A DNA stretch of 9,346 bases from positions 1 through 9,346 of the forward strand of contig JAFNZQ010000232.1 in NCBI GenBank assembly GCA_017382775.1, in the 5' to 3' direction. The notes below the pieces were generated by a model. The model was not told where the DNA came from. It did no database searches and saw only the letters and a list, made by a program, of their open reading frames with translations. Positions 6,841 to 9,346 of this stretch are shown piece after piece (position 1 is the stretch's first letter; each line of letters starts with the position of its first letter). A program made the translations under genes and the position numbers. Source of the stretch: Spirochaetaceae bacterium. Its GTDB lineage: Bacteria > Spirochaetota > Spirochaetia > Treponematales > Treponemataceae.

Positions 6841-8588
6841 TGCTTAATCCCCCAACCTATGCTCATTTTATTGCGTTTCAAAACATCTGTGTTGAAGTCG
6901 AACATCAAATGTGAAACGAACAAGGCTGTAAACACCGATGAAAGAACACCGATGGCCAATGAAACGGCAAAGCCTTGAATGGGGCCGGAACCCAACTGGA
7001 CAAGGAACATTGCCGCAATAAATGTGGTTATGTTAGAGTCCATAATTGTCCAATGGGCATTTTTGAAACTGGCGTAAATGGCCGAAGCCCTGTCTTTACC
7101 AAGCCGCAACTCTTCTTTTATGCGTTCGAAAATAATAACGTTGGCATCCACGGCCATACCGATTGTCAAAATCATACCTGCAATACTGGGTAATGTAAGG
7201 GTAAGATTGAAAGCCGACAAAATACTGAACATTATATAAAGGTTCAAAACTTGAGCCACAACGGCGTTGACACCGGCTCCGTGATACCACAAAAGCATGA
7301 AAATCATTACCGCTAAAAGACCAAACTCAATGGCCCGAATACCTTGGCTGATAGCCTGTTCACCCAAGGAAGCACCAATAACCTGCTGGCTTTCGATGGA
7401 TAAAGGCACGTTAAGCCATGCGGTTTGCAAAACTTTCTGCAAATTCTGGGCTTCATCCAAGCTAAATCCGTCAATGGCAACTTGACCGCCGGTAATTGCG
7501 GTTCGGATTGTGGCATTGGACTTAATTTTGTCATCGGAAACGATGGCGAGATTTTTACCCACATTGGCGGAGGTAAAATCGGCAAAGATTTCCGCTCCTT
7601 CCATATCAAGGATGAAATTCACCTGGGGTTTACCGTTTCTGTCGGAACCCACTTCGGCGGACTTTATGTGCTTTCCGTCCAAGGCGATTTCTTTTTTCAC
7701 AACCAAATATCCGCTACGCTCGTCGAGACCGTACTCATCTTTCACATAGTAACCCAATGCCTCGCAATCTTCCGGGATAACGGAAGTATCGATGAGTTCA
7801 CCTTCGGAATTGAAAGTGGTAGAGGGATTATTATTGTAGTAGTCCGCAAATTTTTTGGTGGCATCGCTGTCCACAAGGCGGAAATTCAAAAGGCCCTTGC
7901 CCATAATCATGCTGCTAATGCGGTCAGCCTGGGCGGCACCGGGAATTTCAATGTAAATGCGATCTTCCCCCTGTTTGCGAATAACCGGCTCGCTTAATCC
8001 GAATTTGTCCACACGCTCGCTGAGGTTTTCGATGGCCTGCTCCATGGCTAAGGAACGAAACTCCGCGTCACTCTGACCGGTGGCGGCTTCTTTCTGTGCC
8101 AAAGCGGCTGCTTCCAAATCGGCCTTAACAACGATGCTCATTCCACCGGACAAGTCCAACCCCAATTTTGCGGAATTGGTGTAGTAGTTTTTGGCCTTGA
8201 GGATTTCATCACGGTATGAGCCTTCAATTTCGGATTGAAGTTCATATTCCGAGGGAAAAGACTTGATAAATTCACCCACGGTCCATTGGGCGGGAATTTC
8301 CTGTCCCAAATCCTTGCGATTTTTCTTGGCCGATTTTATAAAGGGCTGAAATTTTTCGGGCAAAACTCCGTCCATGTCGGTTCTTGCCAATTCTTTCAAC
8401 TCCGACACATCCTCGTGAGCCATTGCCAACGAATAGTCTTTGATATGTTCGAGAGAGCTCAAAGCCAACTGTTGCATTTCCTTTGGCGTCCTAACATACC
8501 ACGAAATGGATGGCCAAAGACAATAGAAACACAGGGCGAGCACCGCGAGAACAATTAAAAAGCGAAAACGTTTGCTCATTTTGCTCAT
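6837..8588 (-). CDS. secD: Protein translocase subunit SecD
   Basis: A 583-residue inner-membrane protein of the SecDF-YajC complex. The first membrane helix is at about 8-28. It is followed by roughly 110 mostly charged, probably helical residues before the first conserved motif LGLDLSGG (142-149). The outer P1 region continues with ENLSERVDKFGLSEP (187-201) and the head-domain repeat ending in TGGQVAIDGFS (366-376). Five membrane helices from about 418 to 565 include the RND-type motif GMAVDANVIIFERIKEE (477-493), whose Asp takes part in proton coupling. The charged pre-motif region occupies the place of a differently composed insert in E. coli SecD. The start at the first ATG is supported by AAGGAG (8594-8599, minus strand) 5 nt upstream; a second ATG three codons later is less well placed. 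A 43-nt gap separates it from yajC, and it overlaps secF by 4 nt. Confidence 0.96.
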   Translation of the reverse strand: MSKMSKRFRFLIVLAVLALCFYCLWPSISWYVRTPKEMQQLALSSLEHIKDYSLAMAHEDVSELKELARTDMDGVLPEKFQPFIKSAKKNRKDLGQEIPAQWTVGEFIKSFPSEYELQSEIEGSYRDEILKAKNYYTNSAKLGLDLSGGMSIVVKADLEAAALAQKEAATGQSDAEFRSLAMEQAIENLSERVDKFGLSEPVIRKQGEDRIYIEIPGAAQADRISSMIMGKGLLNFRLVDSDATKKFADYYNNNPSTTFNSEGELIDTSVIPEDCEALGYYVKDEYGLDERSGYLVVKKEIALDGKHIKSAEVGSDRNGKPQVNFILDMEGAEIFADFTSANVGKNLAIVSDDKIKSNATIRTAITGGQVAIDGFSLDEAQNLQKVLQTAWLNVPLSIESQQVIGASLGEQAISQGIRAIEFGLLAVMIFMLLWYHGAGVNAVVAQVLNLYIMFSILSAFNLTLTLPSIAGMILTIGMAVDANVIIFERIKEELRLGKDRASAIYASFKNAHWTIMDSNITTFIAAMFLVQLGSGPIQGFAVSLAIGVLSSVFTALFVSHLMFDFNTDVLKRNKMSIGWGIKQ

Positions 8589-8631
8589 AAAGTCTCCTTA
8601 GTAAAACGTTCCTTAATGATTTGGTTTCAAA

Positions 8632-9111
8632 TTACTCCGATTTTGTTTCGGATTCTTCGGATTTCGCTTCCTCGGATTTTGCCTCTGTGGAATCGGTATT
8701 TTTCTCGGAATCAGCGGCAACTGCGGCGACGTCTTTGTTTTCTTCCTTTTTCTTTCCGAACAAACCGGAGAAAAGTCCGCCCTTATTCTGAGCCGCAGCG
8801 GCTTCCTCGGCAGCTTTTTTGTCAAGTATCACCGATGAAATGGCGCTTTTACTGAATTCAATTTTGCAGTTATCATCAACTTTGACAATAACGGTTTTAT
8901 CCTTTGCGGAAGAAACAACACCGTAAATTCCGCCGATTGTCATAACCTTGTCGCCTTTTTTAAGGGACGAAATCATTCGTTCGGTTTCCTTTTGTTTTTT
9001 GTTTTGCGGACGGATGATGAACAAATAGAAAACGACAAAAATCAAAAAGATTGGCATTAACGAAGCCATCATTGAACCGGAACCGGCAGTTTGTAAAAAA
9101 GATAAAAACAT
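8632..9111 (-). CDS. yajC: Preprotein translocase accessory subunit YajC, with extended acidic tail
   Basis: A small single-span membrane protein that associates with SecDF. The hydrophobic helix is at about 15-33, followed directly by FIIRPQNKKQKE, the YajC hallmark. The cytoplasmic domain comes next, with LKKGDKVMTIGGIYGVV (50-66) and VDDNCKIEFSKSAI (78-91). At 159 residues it is longer than most YajC proteins (about 85-120). The extra part from about 98 is an Ala/Glu/Lys/Ser-rich tail with GGLFSGLFGKKKE at 111-123 and short EAKSE repeats near the end. The ATG is preceded by GGAAGG 5 nt upstream and by a good promoter, making this the first gene of the operon. YajC itself is usually dispensable, and no role for the tail can be read from the sequence. 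Confidence 0.94.
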   Translation of the reverse strand: MFLSFLQTAGSGSMMASLMPIFLIFVVFYLFIIRPQNKKQKETERMISSLKKGDKVMTIGGIYGVVSSAKDKTVIVKVDDNCKIEFSKSAISSVILDKKAAEEAAAAQNKGGLFSGLFGKKKEENKDVAAVAADSEKNTDSTEAKSEEAKSEESETKSE

Positions 9112-9143
9112 ATTAACCTTCCATAAATATAATAATGTTAGTC

Positions 9144-9172
9144 ATGATACCACATTACAAAAAAAAAGTCAA
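9144..9172 (-). promoter_or_regulatory. Sigma70-type promoter of the yajC-secDF-ispH-serA-era operon
   Basis: On the minus strand, TTGACT (9172-9167) and TATCAT (9149-9144) are separated by exactly 17 bp. Each box differs from consensus at one or two positions. Transcription would begin near 9137, giving a leader of about 26 nt with GGAAGG just before the yajC ATG at 9111. The spacer begins with a run of T, and with the last T of the -35 box the run is 9 nt long. A-tracts lie upstream at about 9177-9181 and 9195-9203. No other site in the operon has comparable spacing that I could see. Confidence 0.75.
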
Positions 9173-9196
9173 GTGATTTTTGAGAGAAACCACATT
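9149..9196 (-). repeat. Pair of 8-bp direct repeats (AATGTGGT) around the yajC promoter
   Basis: AATGTGGT occurs on the minus strand at 9196-9189 and again at 9156-9149, 40 bp apart, or close to four helical turns. The downstream copy overlaps the first base of the -10 box, and the upstream copy lies before the -35 box. This arrangement would suit a regulator contacting both sites, but with only two copies in AT-rich DNA it may be chance. Confidence 0.35.
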
Positions 9197-9204
9197 TTTT
9201 TTTC

Positions 9205-9346
9205 CTAACGGGAAATCCGACTATTCGAATTTTTACGATAGTCGGAACGGACATCGACCAAGTCGTGGCCGGAAAAGCCAGCCCCAGCCAACTCCAGTAT
9301 CACTGTAAACATCACCATAATAACTATCATTGACATAAACTTGAGA
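9205..9346 (-). CDS. Possible C-terminal fragment of an upstream membrane-associated protein
   Basis: The minus strand is open from the window edge to a TAG at 9207-9205, giving 46 codons without a start being required. The encoded piece has a hydrophobic run (VIMVMFTVILELAGAGF) followed by a polar, basic end (DYRKNSNSRISR). It could be the end of a membrane protein or a short signal-bearing peptide starting at the ATG at 9336-9334 or 9330-9328. I recognise no family. Glu is GAG and Ile is ATA in places, unlike the GAA/ATT habit of the neighbours, which weakens the case. A 9-bp inverted repeat lies inside its last codons. It may instead be non-coding. Confidence 0.3.
   Translation of the reverse strand, partial: LKFMSMIVIMVMFTVILELAGAGFSGHDLVDVRSDYRKNSNSRISR
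9216..9246. repeat. 9-bp inverted repeat upstream of the yajC promoter
   Basis: TCCGACTAT (9216-9224) and ATAGTCGGA (9238-9246) are exact reverse complements with 13 bases between them, so either strand can form a hairpin. Two further CG pairs are possible in the loop across a one-base bulge. Read leftward, the stem is followed only by TTT and then CCC, not a proper U-run. It could be a weak terminator for the upstream gene or a binding site for a dimeric regulator about 45 bp before the -35 box. Confidence 0.5.

Noticed and set aside
7425..7997. 190-codon open frame on the + strand inside secD
   Set aside because: It is antisense to a well-conserved SecD region with all motifs intact. There is no ribosome site or family resemblance.
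9200..9216. TTTCC-TAACG-GGAAA hairpin next to the T9 tract as a terminator
   Set aside because: In the leftward direction the stem is followed by A residues rather than U, and in the rightward direction the T-run precedes the stem. The polarity is wrong for either strand.
1..9346. Apparent abundance of TTTTCCG / CGGAAAA words on both strands as an uptake or Chi-like signal
   Set aside because: The words follow the favoured codons (GGA, GAA, AAA, TCC) on the coding strand of each block and show no consistent position. I could not count an excess beyond codon use.

Overview
The window carries two oppositely oriented gene blocks of an ordinary bacterial chromosome, moderately AT-rich and packed almost without intergenic space. 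The Era, SerA, IspH and Sec sequences look most like spirochaete proteins, in particular Treponema and relatives: an Era whose G1 loop reads GRPSVGKS, and a short SerA ending in one ACT domain. This assignment is by eye from protein character only, with no rRNA or other marker in the window, so it is moderate at best.

Left block, + strand, 1-2613. The C-terminal half of an ECF-type sigma factor (cut by the window edge) overlaps a zinc-finger, single-pass anti-sigma factor. That gene in turn overlaps, by GTGA, a membrane-anchored protein with two IPT/TIG domains and a transglutaminase-like domain. The transglutaminase-like domain keeps the His and Asp of the triad but has Val where the nucleophilic Cys should be. 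The three genes are translationally coupled and probably form one envelope-signalling unit. The third gene is the least ordinary item in the window.

Right block, - strand, 9111 down to 2614. A promoter with TTGACT and TATCAT boxes 17 bp apart drives yajC-secD-secF-ispH-serA-era. Apart from a 43-nt gap after yajC, neighbouring genes overlap by 4, 10 and 8 nt or are separated by 9 nt. The first three genes encode the SecDF-YajC accessory membrane complex of protein export. IspH makes the isoprenoid precursors IPP and DMAPP, SerA starts serine synthesis, and Era is a ribosome-assembly GTPase. No shared pathway joins the last three to Sec; they look like housekeeping genes sharing one transcript. 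The era stop codon directly abuts the stop codon of the convergent left block (0 nt between), with no visible terminator.

Right edge, 9112-9346. This holds the yajC promoter, two 9-nt homopolymer tracts, an 8-bp direct repeat, a 9-bp inverted repeat, and a possible C-terminal fragment of an upstream - strand gene. No mobile element, CRISPR array, tRNA or rRNA was seen. The window is largely conserved housekeeping; the sigma/anti-sigma/pseudo-transglutaminase trio is the best candidate for undescribed biology.
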